NCBI GenBank assembly: GCA_035292625.1 | Contig: DATDPS010000056.1 | Location: 1 to 64,000 of the forward strand | DNA length: 64,000 nt | Source: SHZL01 sp035292625 | Lineage (GTDB): Bacteria; Pseudomonadota; Gammaproteobacteria; Xanthomonadales; SZUA-36 | Reading direction: 5' to 3' | Shown here: one piece after another, positions 35,281-44,391 of the stretch | Layout: each line of letters starts with the position of its first letter | Position numbering within the stretch: the first letter of the stretch is position 1 | The notes under the pieces: model-generated | The model's database searches: none | What the model saw: only the letters and a program-made list of their open reading frames with translations | Told to the model about the DNA's origin: nothing | Program-made: the position numbers and the translations under genes

Positions 35281-35877
35281 TCAATTCAGGTTAACTTCGG
35301 GTAATAACGGGATTCCCGCACAACGCAGCAAGTCGGCAGTTTCAAACAGGGGCAGACCCATCACACCGGAGTAACTACCCGCCAGTCTGCTGATGTGTTG
35401 AGCGGCACGACCCTGAATTGCATAAGCCCCAGCCTTGTCCATGGGCTCCTTGATGGCACAGTAGAAAGCGATCCACCGTTCGTCGATAGGCCCAAATGTC
35501 ACCTCGGAGATACTCAGGCGAAGATCTTCGATCCCGGCAGGCAGGAGCAATGAAACGGCTGAGTACACCTTGTGCGTCTGACCGGACAGGCGGCGTAACA
35601 TATCTGCTGCATGGTCGGTGTCAGCAGGCTTGCCCATGATTTGGCCATTGAGCACGACCGCGGTATCTGCGGCCAGGACCGGCAAATGGGTGCGTGTGGC
35701 GGAAGCCGCCCACCTGGCTTTCTCCAGTGCGATGCGGCAAACGTAATCTGCAGCTGCCTCGCCGGCTAACGCCGTTTCGTCCACGGCGGCGCCAAACACT
35801 TCGTATTCCAGCCCGATCTGGTCCAATAACTCCCTGCGCCGGGATGACCCCGAGGCCAATAGCAGTTGGACTGTCAT
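35281..35877 (-). CDS. maf: Maf-type nucleotide pyrophosphatase (YhdE-like)
   Basis: Maf proteins hydrolyse dTTP, UTP or modified nucleotides to monophosphates. The 198-residue protein shows LLLASGSSRRRELLDQIG (about 5-22), the catalytic DTAVV (about 70-74), GKPADTDHAADMLRRLSGQTHKVY and AGAYAIQGRAAQ. The position next to rng matches YhdE (dTTP/UTP type) rather than YceF. The gap to rng is 58 bases. Confidence 0.95.
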   Translation of the reverse strand: MTVQLLLASGSSRRRELLDQIGLEYEVFGAAVDETALAGEAAADYVCRIALEKARWAASATRTHLPVLAADTAVVLNGQIMGKPADTDHAADMLRRLSGQTHKVYSAVSLLLPAGIEDLRLSISEVTFGPIDERWIAFYCAIKEPMDKAGAYAIQGRAAQHISRLAGSYSGVMGLPLFETADLLRCAGIPLLPEVNLN

Positions 35878-35895
35878 ATCGTATTTCCCACGCTT

Positions 35896-36366
35896 TCAAT
35901 CCCGGTGATAAGGGTGATTCTGCGTGATGGTCCAGGCGCGGTACAACTGTTCAGCGAGAACGATCCGCACCAATGGGTGGGGCAGGGTCAGCGGGCCGAG
36001 CGACCAGCGGTGGTCTGCTTGCGCCAGGCTCTCGTCGGAGAAACCATCCGGGCCGCCCACCAGGAATGCCACATCCCGTCCGTTTTGCATCCATGCTTGC
36101 ATTTGCGAGGATAGTTCAGCGCTTGTCCACTGCCGGCCCCGTTCATCCAAGGCAATCACGTAATTGTTATCCGGCACCGCCGACAAAAGGGCCTCGCACT
36201 CGCGGCGGCGAACTGACTCAATATCTGCATTATGGGATCGCTTGATGGCGGGGATTTCCCGCAATTCCAGGCTCAAACCACGTGAAAAACGTCGGGCATA
36301 TTCGCACCAGCCCTGTGTGACCCAGGATGGCATTCGCTGGCCGATTGCCACGGCGGTAAGGCGCAT
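35896..36366 (-). CDS. rlmH: 23S rRNA (pseudouridine1915-N3)-methyltransferase
   Basis: RlmH is a small SPOUT methyltransferase acting on assembled 70S ribosomes. The 156-residue protein has the knotted SAM site FLVGGPDGFSDE (about 102-113) and the C-terminal LTLPHPLVRIVLAEQLYRAWTITQNHPYHRD, which is near-universal in the family. It follows rsfS by 15 bases. Confidence 0.97.
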   Translation of the reverse strand: MRLTAVAIGQRMPSWVTQGWCEYARRFSRGLSLELREIPAIKRSHNADIESVRRRECEALLSAVPDNNYVIALDERGRQWTSAELSSQMQAWMQNGRDVAFLVGGPDGFSDESLAQADHRWSLGPLTLPHPLVRIVLAEQLYRAWTITQNHPYHRD

Positions 36367-36381
36367 GGTTCCTCGTGCTTT

Positions 36382-36765
36382 TCAGGCTGGCGCGGTGGCG
36401 CTGGTACGACGGCTGCTGCTGGTTTCCCAAAGTTTCTCGAGATTATAGAAAGCGCGGGTTTTGGGCAGCATCAAATGCACGATGATGTCATTGAGGTCAA
36501 CCAATACCCATTCTGCCTGTCCCTGCCCTTCCACGCCCAACGGGGGGCAGCCGGCTACCTTGGCTTTCATGACGAGATTCTCCGCCATCGATTTCACATG
36601 GCGGGTCGAGCTTCCCGAGGCGATGATGAACCGCTCAGTTAACGGGTTCTGGGCAGAAACGTCAATTTCCTGGATGTCGATTGCTTTGAAGTCCTCCAGC
36701 GCATCGAGTACCAGTTGCCGGAGTTGATGTAAGGTTGGTGCGCCGTGGGCCGCTTTTTTGGTCAA
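36382..36765 (-). CDS. rsfS: Ribosomal silencing factor RsfS
   Basis: RsfS binds L14 on the 50S subunit and blocks subunit joining in stationary phase. The 127-residue protein has VLDALEDFKAIDIQEIDVS, FIIASGSSTRHVKSMAENL and the G-x-EWVLVDLNDIIVHLM motif near residue 84-100. No ATG is available; the start is a TTG at 36765 with GGGTGG nine bases upstream. A promoter precedes it within the nadD-rsfS gap. Confidence 0.95.
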   Translation of the reverse strand: MTKKAAHGAPTLHQLRQLVLDALEDFKAIDIQEIDVSAQNPLTERFIIASGSSTRHVKSMAENLVMKAKVAGCPPLGVEGQGQAEWVLVDLNDIIVHLMLPKTRAFYNLEKLWETSSSRRTSATAPA

Positions 36766-36796
36766 AAGATGTGTCCACCCCTGGTTAATTTAAACA

Positions 36797-36825
36797 ATTC
36801 TATCCTTTCAACGGCAGCGCCGCAA
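36797..36825 (-). promoter_or_regulatory. Putative sigma70 promoter of rsfS-rlmH
   Basis: Minus strand: -35 TTGCGG (36820-36825), 17-base spacer, -10 TAGAAT (36797-36802), in the 74-base gap between nadD and rsfS. It would give an internal start about 25 bases before the rsfS initiation codon. Confidence 0.6.
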
Positions 36826-36839
36826 AAACTAAAAGTAAT

Positions 36840-37481
36840 TTAATGGTAAAGCCCGTGGGCATGAATGTAATCAATAACTTTGTCCGGCAGGAGGAATCGA
36901 ACGGACTTTCTCCTTTCAATCTGCTGCCGTATGTACGAAGACGAGATGGCGAGCTGCGTGACTTCCAGGGGCAGAACTGCTCCTGCCACCGAATCGAACA
37001 AGCGGCGCGGATCATTGGTCAACCGCGGTTGCACCTGCCGGAACAAGGCGCCCGAGTAGACATGCCGGGACTCCGGTCTGCGCATGATGACGATATGCGC
37101 CAGCGCAAATAGCTGCCGCCACTCATGCCAGGAATCAAGGACATTGGCAGTGTCCTGGCCAATCATGAGAAGCAATGGAACTTCACCCACTTGACGGCGA
37201 ATTTCCGTCAGCGTGTCCACCATGTAGGAGTAACCGCCGCGCCGAACTTCACGGTCATCGGCCGTCAGTTCCATATGGCCCTCCAATGCCAGGCGGAGCA
37301 TGGCCAGCCGGTGCTCCGCAGAAGCAAAAATAACGGAACGGTGCGGTGGATTGCCAGCTGGCAAGAGCCGCAATTCACCCAGCGACAGCAATTCCCCTGC
37401 TTCCTCTGCAGCTCTCAGGTGACCAAAGTGCACGGGGTCAAAAGTGCCGCCAAAAATACCGATCATGCGGGATTTGACCAT
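36840..37481 (-). CDS. nadD: Nicotinate-mononucleotide adenylyltransferase
   Basis: NadD makes nicotinic acid adenine dinucleotide from NaMN and ATP. The protein has the nucleotidyltransferase motif GIFGGTFDPVHFGHLR (the GGTFDPxHxGH signature), PAGNPPHR and the C-terminal ISSSYIRQQI. I start at ATG 37481 (MVKSRMIGIFGG), giving 213 residues; ATG 37466 is nearly as likely, as neither has a clear Shine-Dalgarno. The frame is open upstream into holA without homology. Confidence 0.95.
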   Translation of the reverse strand: MVKSRMIGIFGGTFDPVHFGHLRAAEEAGELLSLGELRLLPAGNPPHRSVIFASAEHRLAMLRLALEGHMELTADDREVRRGGYSYMVDTLTEIRRQVGEVPLLLMIGQDTANVLDSWHEWRQLFALAHIVIMRRPESRHVYSGALFRQVQPRLTNDPRRLFDSVAGAVLPLEVTQLAISSSYIRQQIERRKSVRFLLPDKVIDYIHAHGLYH

Positions 37482-37510
37482 GGGGTTACTGATTGCACCG
37501 GAACACCTGA

Positions 37511-38566
37511 CTATCGCTGCACTGATCGGGATGCGAGAGATCGGCCAGGTCCCGGGCGGGCTTCGCCGGAGCACATTTCCAGCAACAAGCCATTCAGCGT
37601 GTGCCAGGGATCGCCGGCCGCACGCCCCTTGCCTTGGCGATCGAGCAGGGCTAGCGCACGGAAAGAATCGCCAATTTGGCGGCCTGATAACCTGCGCAAG
37701 GCCTGTCGAAACGCCGGCTGGGTCATCTTGAACACCCGTAGTCGATCAAGCGCCACACTTTCGCTTTCGCCCCCGTGCACTGCGCAATAGACCGCGTTGA
37801 GCTGACCCAGCTGATAGCTCAGCGCGCCGGCGACCTCCTGGATCGCAACCCCGGTACGTTGCAGACCGGCCGCGACTTTGACGCAGTCGTCTGCCCGTCC
37901 GGCAAGCACACATTCGCCAAGTCGAAACGCATCAAAACGCGAGTTGTTGGCCGAAGACTGGCGGATCATCTCCGCGCTCACTGTGCCGGGCGGATCAAAC
38001 ATTACCAGCTTGTCGATTTCCTGCTGCGCGGCCAGCAGGTTTCCTTCCGCCAGATCGGCGAGCAGACCGACAGCGTCACGCTCCGGCTGCAGCCCACTCG
38101 AACGCATGCGTTGTTCAATCCACGCCGGAAGCTCGTGCGCCTTTACCGGCCAGATCTCGATCAGCACACCCGCTTTCGCCACATCGCTGGCCCAACGCGA
38201 CTTGCGTGAAGCCGCATCCCACTCATCGCATGAGACAAGCAGCAATACGTCCGGATGGGAAGTCTTGACCCAATCGGCAAGCGCTTTCCCCCCGCTCTGT
38301 CCGGGCTTGCCGGAGGGCAAGCGCAAATCGATGGTTTTACGAATTGAAAACAGCGACTGTTCCATGCCAGCACTTTGCAGCATGGCCCAGTCAAAATTCT
38401 TACCGGCTTCATAAACCACACGCTCTAGATAACCGTGTTGCCTGGCAGCGCCAAGCACCAGGTCACGCGATTCCTGCACCAGTAGCGGTTCGGCTCCGGC
38501 TATCAGGTAAACCGGGGCCAATTGTTTTGCCAGGGACCGCTGCAGCTGTTCAGGTCTGATTTGCAT
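37511..38566 (-). CDS. holA: DNA polymerase III subunit delta
   Basis: HolA opens the beta clamp within the clamp loader. The 351-residue protein matches the family: APVYLIAGAEPLLVQESRD near the N-terminus (beta-binding region LQSAGMEQSLFSIRKTIDLRLPSGKPG about 62-90), LLADLAEGNLLAAQQEIDKLVM and the C-terminal all-helical domain. The usual lptE-holA-nadD order supports the call. Confidence 0.95.
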   Translation of the reverse strand: MQIRPEQLQRSLAKQLAPVYLIAGAEPLLVQESRDLVLGAARQHGYLERVVYEAGKNFDWAMLQSAGMEQSLFSIRKTIDLRLPSGKPGQSGGKALADWVKTSHPDVLLLVSCDEWDAASRKSRWASDVAKAGVLIEIWPVKAHELPAWIEQRMRSSGLQPERDAVGLLADLAEGNLLAAQQEIDKLVMFDPPGTVSAEMIRQSSANNSRFDAFRLGECVLAGRADDCVKVAAGLQRTGVAIQEVAGALSYQLGQLNAVYCAVHGGESESVALDRLRVFKMTQPAFRQALRRLSGRQIGDSFRALALLDRQGKGRAAGDPWHTLNGLLLEMCSGEARPGPGRSLASRSVQR

Positions 38567-38578
38567 CGAACGGGTAAT

Positions 38579-39073
38579 TCACGACTGGCCGCCCACAACT
38601 TCCAGGCGCGAAACAAGCAGTCGCGAGATCGTTTCTGCCAGGTCTTGCTTGACGTATTCCTGTTCGCGTGAAAGAGCCAGGATGCGTTGCTCGTCGAAAC
38701 TGATGTCACGTGTTTGGCGAATGGTTTGCAGGGGAATGATTTCCTTGCCCCCCGCGCCCAGCAGGCGGAATTGCAGCGTATGGCTGATCCGGTATTCCCG
38801 CACACGCGCATTATCGCCAATGGTGAGCACTTCAGTGGTAACCTGATTCTGCGGAATTTCCAGTATCGCCGTTGCTTGCCGGGCCGAAACGAAATTCACC
38901 CCTGACTGTTCCAGCAACACCCGGACCCTGCGAGCCACTGTACTGTATTCGTCATCAATTACCATCTGCGTCTGATTCATTTCCGGCGGCAATTGTGCAC
39001 TCCCGCGCAACTGAAAACCACAGCCGGACAAAAGCAGCAGCGCAGTGAGCAGAATCATGTTGCGTGAAGTCAT
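38579..39073 (-). CDS. lptE: LPS-assembly lipoprotein LptE
   Basis: LptE plugs the LptD barrel and helps insert lipopolysaccharide into the outer membrane. From ATG 39073 the protein is 164 residues, with a lipoprotein signal (MILLTALLLLSGC, lipobox LSGC, Cys near 18) followed by GFQLRGSAQLPPEM, which is typical. It lies between leuS and holA, as in E. coli. A GTG just upstream (39076) is the alternative start. Confidence 0.95.
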   Translation of the reverse strand: MTSRNMILLTALLLLSGCGFQLRGSAQLPPEMNQTQMVIDDEYSTVARRVRVLLEQSGVNFVSARQATAILEIPQNQVTTEVLTIGDNARVREYRISHTLQFRLLGAGGKEIIPLQTIRQTRDISFDEQRILALSREQEYVKQDLAETISRLLVSRLEVVGGQS

Positions 39074-39080
39074 CACCTGC

Positions 39081-41690
39081 TCAGCCTACTACAATATTGA
39101 GCAGGCGGTCAGGAACATGAATCACCTTGTGCACTGGCTTACCCGTCACGTGCCGTTGCACGTTTTCCAGGTCCAGCGCCAATTGCAAGGCTGATTCCCG
39201 CGACAATCCGGGCTCGGCTTCCAGGCGCGCACGCACTTTTCCGTTCACCTGTACCACCAGGGTCACCTGCGAACGCACGCGCGCTGACTCGTCGGCTGCA
39301 GGCCAGGGTGCTGCATACAAGGGCCCTTTCTCGCCCAGGGCCGCCCACAGCGCCTCGCAAATGTGCGGCGTGATAGGGTTCAGCATGCGCACCACGGCCA
39401 ACCAGGCTTCCTGCCTGACCGCCTTGCCCTGGCCACCAGGATCGCCGAACTTCGACAGGTGATTGCTCAATTCCATGATGGCGGCAATCGCTGTGTTGAA
39501 GGTATAGCGCCGGCCGATGTCATCGCCCACCTTGGCGATGGTGTCATGAACCAGACGTCGCATCTCCCGTTGATCCGGATTCAGCGCTCCGGGATCCAGC
39601 GCCTGGCAACTCCCGCCATTGGCATGTTGCATAACCTGGGACCAGATTCGGCGCAGGAAACGGGAAGCGCCTTCGACGCCGGAATCAGACCATTCCAGGG
39701 ACTGGTCCGGCGGTGCGGCGAACATGGAAAACAAACGCACACAATCTGCGCCGTATCGCTCCACCAGGCCTTGTGGATCAACACCGTTGTTCCTGGATTT
39801 CGACATCTTTTCCACCGCCCCGATGGAGACCGCGCCTCCATCTGCGCGCAGCACCGCACCCACTGGTTTGCCTTTTGCATCCCGCGTTATTTCAACTTCA
39901 GCAGGGTTGACCCAGCGCACGAAGCCATCCGCAGCTTCGCGGTAGTAGGTTTCTGCCACCACCATGCCCTGGCACAGCAGGTGCGTGGCAGGTTCATTGC
40001 CATCCACCATTCCTGCATCCCGCAACAGGCGGTGATAGAAACGAAAATACATCAGGTGAAGAATGGCGTGCTCAATCCCCCCGATGTATTGGTCCACCGG
40101 AAGCCAGTACCGGGCGCGTTCGTCCAGTTGCGCCCCGGCCCCGGGGCAACAATAACGGGCGTAGTACCAGGAAGATTCCATGAAGGTATCAAACGTATCT
40201 GTTTCCCGTTCGGCATCAGCGCCACACTGGGGACAGGTGGTCTTGCGCCATTCCGGGTCCGCCTTGATCGGTGACTGAACCCCCATGAAGGTTACGTCCT
40301 CTGGCAGCACCACGGGTAATTGTTCCTCGGGGACCGGCACCGCCAGGCAATGTGGACAGTAAATCACCGGAATGGGACAACCCCAGTAACGCTGGCGGCT
40401 GACACCCCAGTCACGCAGACGGAAATTGACTTTCCGCTCCCCAAGGTCATTTTCTTCGAGCCAGTCAATTGCTTTCTGTTTGGCTTGGGCCACCTCCAGT
40501 CCGTCCAGCCAGGCGCTGTTGATGGCCGGACCATCCCCCGTAAAGGCGTCGCCCTCCCAACCAGGCGGTGGCTGCACCGTGCGGATGATGGGCAGGTTGT
40601 GGCTCTTGGCAAAATCCCAGTCGCGTTGGTCCTGCCCGGGCACTGCCATGATGGCTCCCGTGCCGTAAGCCATCAGCACATAATCGGCAATGTACAGTGG
40701 CACCGGCTTTTCCGTGAACGGGTTGAACAGGTAGGCGCCGGTGAATACGCCGCGTTTTTCAAGACCCCCTTCGAGCGCCAGTCGGTCCATCTCCGATGCG
40801 GCCCTGGCTTGGCTGACGAAAGCGCCCACCCGTACTGACTGTGCTGGCGTGGTAACCTGGTCAAGCAGCGGGTGTTCTGGAGCCAGCACCGCATAGGTCA
40901 TTCCAAAAGCCGTATCGGGACGCGTGGTGTACACCCGGACCTGTAAATTGCGCGGGTCGCGCTGGCCGTCTTCACTGCAAACGCTCATGGCGAATTCAGC
41001 GCCTTCGGAGCGCCCAATCCAGTTGCGTTGCATGGTCTTGACGGCTTCCGGCCAGTGCTCCAGTTGATCGAGTCCCTGCAGCAGTTGCTCGGCGTAATCA
41101 GTGATACGCAGGAACCACTGTGGAATGGATTTCTTTTCCACCAGCGCCCCCGATCGCCAGCCCCGCCCGTCAACCACTTGTTCATTGGCGAGCACTGTCT
41201 GGTCTACCGGATCCCAGTTCACTTCAGAGTCCTTGCGGTACGCCAGGCCTTGTTTCATCAGGCGGGTGAACATGAGTTGTTCCCAGCGGTAGTACTCGGG
41301 CTTGCAAGTGGTGACTTCCCGCGACCAGTCGTAGGCAAATCCCAGCCGCTTGAGCTGGGTTTTCATATGCTGGATATTGGTGTAAGTCCAGCTGGCAGGC
41401 GCGGTGTTATTACTGATTGCAGCATTCTCTGCGGGCAGCCCAAAAGCGTCCCAGCCCATGGGTTGCAACACGTTACGGCCACACATACGGTGGTATCGGC
41501 TGATCACATCGCCGATGGTGTAATTGCGCACATGTCCCATGTGCAAGGCACCTGATGGGTAGGGCAACATGGACAGACAGTAAAACTTTTCGCCGCGGCC
41601 GTTTTCGTCCGCGCGGAACGCCTCTTCGTCCTGCCAGCGCTGTTGTACCCGAAGTTCGATTTCTGCGGGTTGGTAAACCTGCTCAGCCAT
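39081..41690 (-). CDS. leuS: Leucyl-tRNA synthetase
   Basis: LeuS charges tRNA-Leu. The 869-residue class I enzyme has YPSGALHMGHVRNYTIGD with the HIGH-type HMGH (about 50-53), an editing CP1 domain with TTRPDTAFGMTYAVLAPEHP, the zinc-type CPQCGADAERETDTFDTFMESSWYY, the KMSKSRNNGVDP loop and the C-terminal VQVNGKVRARL. The start is taken at ATG 41690 (MAEQVYQPAEIE); the frame opens at TTG 41702. Confidence 0.97.
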   Translation of the reverse strand: MAEQVYQPAEIELRVQQRWQDEEAFRADENGRGEKFYCLSMLPYPSGALHMGHVRNYTIGDVISRYHRMCGRNVLQPMGWDAFGLPAENAAISNNTAPASWTYTNIQHMKTQLKRLGFAYDWSREVTTCKPEYYRWEQLMFTRLMKQGLAYRKDSEVNWDPVDQTVLANEQVVDGRGWRSGALVEKKSIPQWFLRITDYAEQLLQGLDQLEHWPEAVKTMQRNWIGRSEGAEFAMSVCSEDGQRDPRNLQVRVYTTRPDTAFGMTYAVLAPEHPLLDQVTTPAQSVRVGAFVSQARAASEMDRLALEGGLEKRGVFTGAYLFNPFTEKPVPLYIADYVLMAYGTGAIMAVPGQDQRDWDFAKSHNLPIIRTVQPPPGWEGDAFTGDGPAINSAWLDGLEVAQAKQKAIDWLEENDLGERKVNFRLRDWGVSRQRYWGCPIPVIYCPHCLAVPVPEEQLPVVLPEDVTFMGVQSPIKADPEWRKTTCPQCGADAERETDTFDTFMESSWYYARYCCPGAGAQLDERARYWLPVDQYIGGIEHAILHLMYFRFYHRLLRDAGMVDGNEPATHLLCQGMVVAETYYREAADGFVRWVNPAEVEITRDAKGKPVGAVLRADGGAVSIGAVEKMSKSRNNGVDPQGLVERYGADCVRLFSMFAAPPDQSLEWSDSGVEGASRFLRRIWSQVMQHANGGSCQALDPGALNPDQREMRRLVHDTIAKVGDDIGRRYTFNTAIAAIMELSNHLSKFGDPGGQGKAVRQEAWLAVVRMLNPITPHICEALWAALGEKGPLYAAPWPAADESARVRSQVTLVVQVNGKVRARLEAEPGLSRESALQLALDLENVQRHVTGKPVHKVIHVPDRLLNIVVG

Positions 41691-41777
41691 GGTGAAATTC
41701 AATCCTCTGTCTCACAGCCGCATTCCCAGGGTTAGCAGACCATTGAAGTGCGGAAGCTTAACTGACCGTCAACACAT

Positions 41778-41799
41778 AAAAAAGGCTCTGGCTAAAGCC
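41778..41799 (-). terminator. Rho-independent terminator between pgi and leuS
   Basis: Minus strand: a six-pair stem GGCTTT / AGAGCC (one G-T pair) with an AGCC loop, then six T. It lies about 130 bases after the pgi stop and ahead of leuS. Nothing else recognisable was found in the 241 bases between the two genes. Confidence 0.65.
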
Positions 41800-41931
41800 G
41801 CTGCCAGGAGTTTCCAGCGCAGCATGAGCTCCATGCCGGGACGGGAAATCATGCGGGACATCCTGGGGGCAATCAAGAAGGGGGAGCAACGCAGGGAAGC
41901 CCGGCCTGCAAGCACGCTTCAAATCTCCGCT

Positions 41932-43575
41932 TCAGCCTTGCCACACCCTCCGGATATGCGCTACCAGGCCGTCCAGTCCCGGGATACCGGGCCTGGTTGT
42001 TTTGCCGCTACCGGTGAGCGCTGGTTCGATACTGCTGGCCATTACCTTGCCAAGTTCCACGCCCCACTGGTCGAAGGCATTGATATTCCAGACCACGCTT
42101 TCCACGAAAACACTGTGCTCATAGAGCGCCAACATCTTGCCGAGATTTTCTGGCGTCAGTTCATCGATCAGGAAAATACTGGATGGCCGGCTGCCGGGCA
42201 TGATCCGGTGTGGTAATAACTGCTCGATTTGCCCTGGTGATTTGCCTTCAGAGACCATTTGCGCCGAGGTTTCTTCCCGGCCGCGGCCGAGGGCGAGCGC
42301 CGAGGCCTGAGCCAACAGGTGAGACAGCAGTTCTGCTTGCGCCGCAGTGTCAGCGTGATCCGGCCGGATCACGCCAATGAAATCCAAAGGCACTACCGCA
42401 GTGCCCTGGTGGAAAGCCTGGAACAGGGCGTGCTGCGCATCGGTTCCACAATCACCAAACACCAAGGGTGAGGTTTCAAGCCGCAACGGTTCTCCCTCGC
42501 GACTCACCGATTTTCCATTGGACTCCATTTGCACCTGCTGTAGCCAGGCCGGCAAACCCTGCAGGCGGCTGCCATAGGGTATGAGGGCGCGACACGGATA
42601 ATTGCAGACGTTTCGATGCCAGCAGGACAACAACCCATGGATGAGTGGCAAATTATCCACCGGATGTGCTTCGCAGAAGTGGCGGTCCATGCTTGCTCCA
42701 CCGGCGCACAGCTGGTCAAAGGCAGCGGGACCCATACTTATCGCAGCAGCGAGGCTTACCGGCGACCACAGTGAGTATCGGCCACCGGTCCATTCGCCCA
42801 TTTGCATTATCTGGGATTCCGACACACCAAACGCAATGGCTTTGTCAACCGCTGCAGTGACGGCAAAAAGTCGTTGCGCCGACGCCTGCGGATCCAGCGC
42901 GCTGTTCTGCCATTGCCTCAGACGACGTGCGTGGGACAAAACTTCACTGGTGGCAAAACTCTTGGAAACCAGGATGATGGCTGTTTCCCGCGGATCAATG
43001 GTAGCCAGCAGGCGTTCCCGTTCCCATGCGTCCACCGAGCTGATGAAATGTACTTCTGGTGCTCGTTCAGAACCAGGAAAGGCGTGGCACAACAGGCGCG
43101 GCCCCAGAAGTGAGCCCCCTATTCCAACGTGTATTACGTGACGAATGCGTTGGCTGGAAGCAGATTCACCGGACGGCAGGTGGCCCTGGTGCATGGCGGT
43201 AGCAATTCTTCGCATGCGCTCAAGCGCTTGTATGCACTCCGTCGCTTCTGTCTTTGACAGCAGCTGATGGAAATTCCGTCCGCGCCAGAGCGTATGCAGA
43301 ACCGCCCGGTTTTCTGTGTTATTGATGGGTTCACCGGCAAACAGCCGGCGACGCGCATCCGGTACGCCAGCTGCCTCTGCCAGGGCAAAAAGGGCAGAAA
43401 AATCATTGCCGTTCAGGGTCGTGCGGGAAAAATCGAACAACAAACCAGGAATCTGGCAGGAAAACTGTTCGAAACGATGCGCAGCAGAAATTATCAGTGA
43501 AGCCAGTTGTGGTCGTTTATTGTTGTTTTTTTGCAACATGCGGATAATTTCTTGTACCTGACCGCCGTTATGCAT
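41932..43575 (-). CDS. pgi: Glucose-6-phosphate isomerase
   Basis: Pgi interconverts glucose 6-phosphate and fructose 6-phosphate. The 547-residue protein has HVGIGGSLLGPRLL (about 148-161; most bacterial enzymes have Asp after GGS), the SIS-type LVSKSFATSE, EWTGGRYSLWSPVSL, QMESNGKSVS and the C-terminal VVWNINAFDQWGVELGK. The catalytic loop reads GDCGTDAQHALFQ where E. coli has GEPGTNGQHAFYQ, a moderate divergence that keeps the catalytic His. ATG 43575 has a GGAGAG Shine-Dalgarno. Confidence 0.96.
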   Translation of the reverse strand: MHNGGQVQEIIRMLQKNNNKRPQLASLIISAAHRFEQFSCQIPGLLFDFSRTTLNGNDFSALFALAEAAGVPDARRRLFAGEPINNTENRAVLHTLWRGRNFHQLLSKTEATECIQALERMRRIATAMHQGHLPSGESASSQRIRHVIHVGIGGSLLGPRLLCHAFPGSERAPEVHFISSVDAWERERLLATIDPRETAIILVSKSFATSEVLSHARRLRQWQNSALDPQASAQRLFAVTAAVDKAIAFGVSESQIMQMGEWTGGRYSLWSPVSLAAAISMGPAAFDQLCAGGASMDRHFCEAHPVDNLPLIHGLLSCWHRNVCNYPCRALIPYGSRLQGLPAWLQQVQMESNGKSVSREGEPLRLETSPLVFGDCGTDAQHALFQAFHQGTAVVPLDFIGVIRPDHADTAAQAELLSHLLAQASALALGRGREETSAQMVSEGKSPGQIEQLLPHRIMPGSRPSSIFLIDELTPENLGKMLALYEHSVFVESVVWNINAFDQWGVELGKVMASSIEPALTGSGKTTRPGIPGLDGLVAHIRRVWQG

Positions 43576-43901
43576 GGCATTAACTCTCCGGATTCAAGGT
43601 CACGCTAGGCACTGATATCGTCTTGGCGTATACCGCCCAAAGCCTGGATTGCACGTGCGGTTTTTTCGCTCGCGGCGCGCGAAACCAAGTAGTGAAGCGC
43701 TTTCAGGGCCTTACACTACGTCAGTATGCCGCATTTTGGTGCAATTATCGAAGGCAAAAAAAACCTCTCCCCCGTAAAGGGGAGAGGTAGGCTTTTGGAG
43801 TGATGTACCCGTCTTTCGCGCCCTGCGACCTTGTCAAACGTTGCAGTTTTACCAAGGTTGGTGGTAATAATACCACTATCCCCTCAAAATGCAAATGCAT
43901 T
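43576..43901. other. Intergenic region between folK and pgi
   Basis: About 326 bases without a gene. It holds the folK terminator at 43756-43788 and, nearer folK, a small palindrome GTGGTA/TACCAC (near 43859-43880). The remaining 180 bases upstream of pgi contain no promoter I can call with confidence and no RNA gene I recognise. Confidence 0.6.
43756..43788 (-). terminator. Strong rho-independent terminator after folK
   Basis: Minus strand: a ten-base stem ACCTCTCCCC / GGGGAGAGGT with a short loop, then a run of eight T. It is the strongest terminator hairpin in the window and ends the pcnB-folK unit. A weaker T-run on the other side could make it partly bidirectional. Confidence 0.88.
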
Positions 43902-44381
43902 TTATGGCAGTCGTTCCACTGCACTTTTACCCAGTTTCTCAAGGCAGTGGCGCGCGCTACCCACACCGGGAATGTTCGTTTCTGGATCGAGTTCGAGCAA
44001 TGGCACCAAAACGAACGCACGCTGATGCATGCGCGGATGCGGCAGGTCGAGCTCAGGTGTGTGCAGCTGAAGCTGATCACAGCATAAAAGATCGAGGTCA
44101 ATGACTCTCGGACCCCAGCGGACTGCGTTGCGGATACGACCCAATTGCTGTTCAACGCGCAACAACACTGACAACAATTCAAGGGGTTCCAGTTCAGTCT
44201 CAATCTCCGCCACCGCGTTGGTGAATTCCGCTTGTGCCTCAATGCCCCACGGGGCCGTGCGGTACAGACTGGATACGCGCCCGACACGGACCGATTCATT
44301 GCGGGCCAGTTCAAGCAGTGCCTTCCCTATCGATTCAGGCCCATCACCCTGGTTGCTCCCGAGTCCGACCAAAGCCCGCAT
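43902..44381 (-). CDS. folK: 6-hydroxymethyl-7,8-dihydropterin pyrophosphokinase
   Basis: FolK (HPPK) transfers pyrophosphate to the pterin in folate synthesis. The 159-residue protein has LGSNQGD (about 7-13), VSSLYRTAPWG, FTNAVAEIET and the signature RWGPRVIDLDLL (about 88-99) with the Mg-binding aspartates, then LPHPRMHQRAFVLVPLLEL. It follows pcnB by ten bases, the common gammaproteobacterial order. Confidence 0.97.
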   Translation of the reverse strand: MRALVGLGSNQGDGPESIGKALLELARNESVRVGRVSSLYRTAPWGIEAQAEFTNAVAEIETELEPLELLSVLLRVEQQLGRIRNAVRWGPRVIDLDLLCCDQLQLHTPELDLPHPRMHQRAFVLVPLLELDPETNIPGVGSARHCLEKLGKSAVERLP

Positions 44382-44391
44382 GACTTGCGTC

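Noticed and set aside
41761..41931. Short minus-strand open frame (about 30 codons) in the pgi-leuS gap
   Set aside because: Runs through the terminator hairpin and has no support beyond being open.
41689..42216. Plus-strand open frame over the leuS-pgi gap and the end of pgi
   Set aside because: It overlaps pgi on the other strand, has no Shine-Dalgarno and no recognisable motif.
43789..43901. Small RNA in the folK 3' region
   Set aside because: Only a six-base palindrome and the folK terminator are visible; no promoter or conserved fold could be supported.
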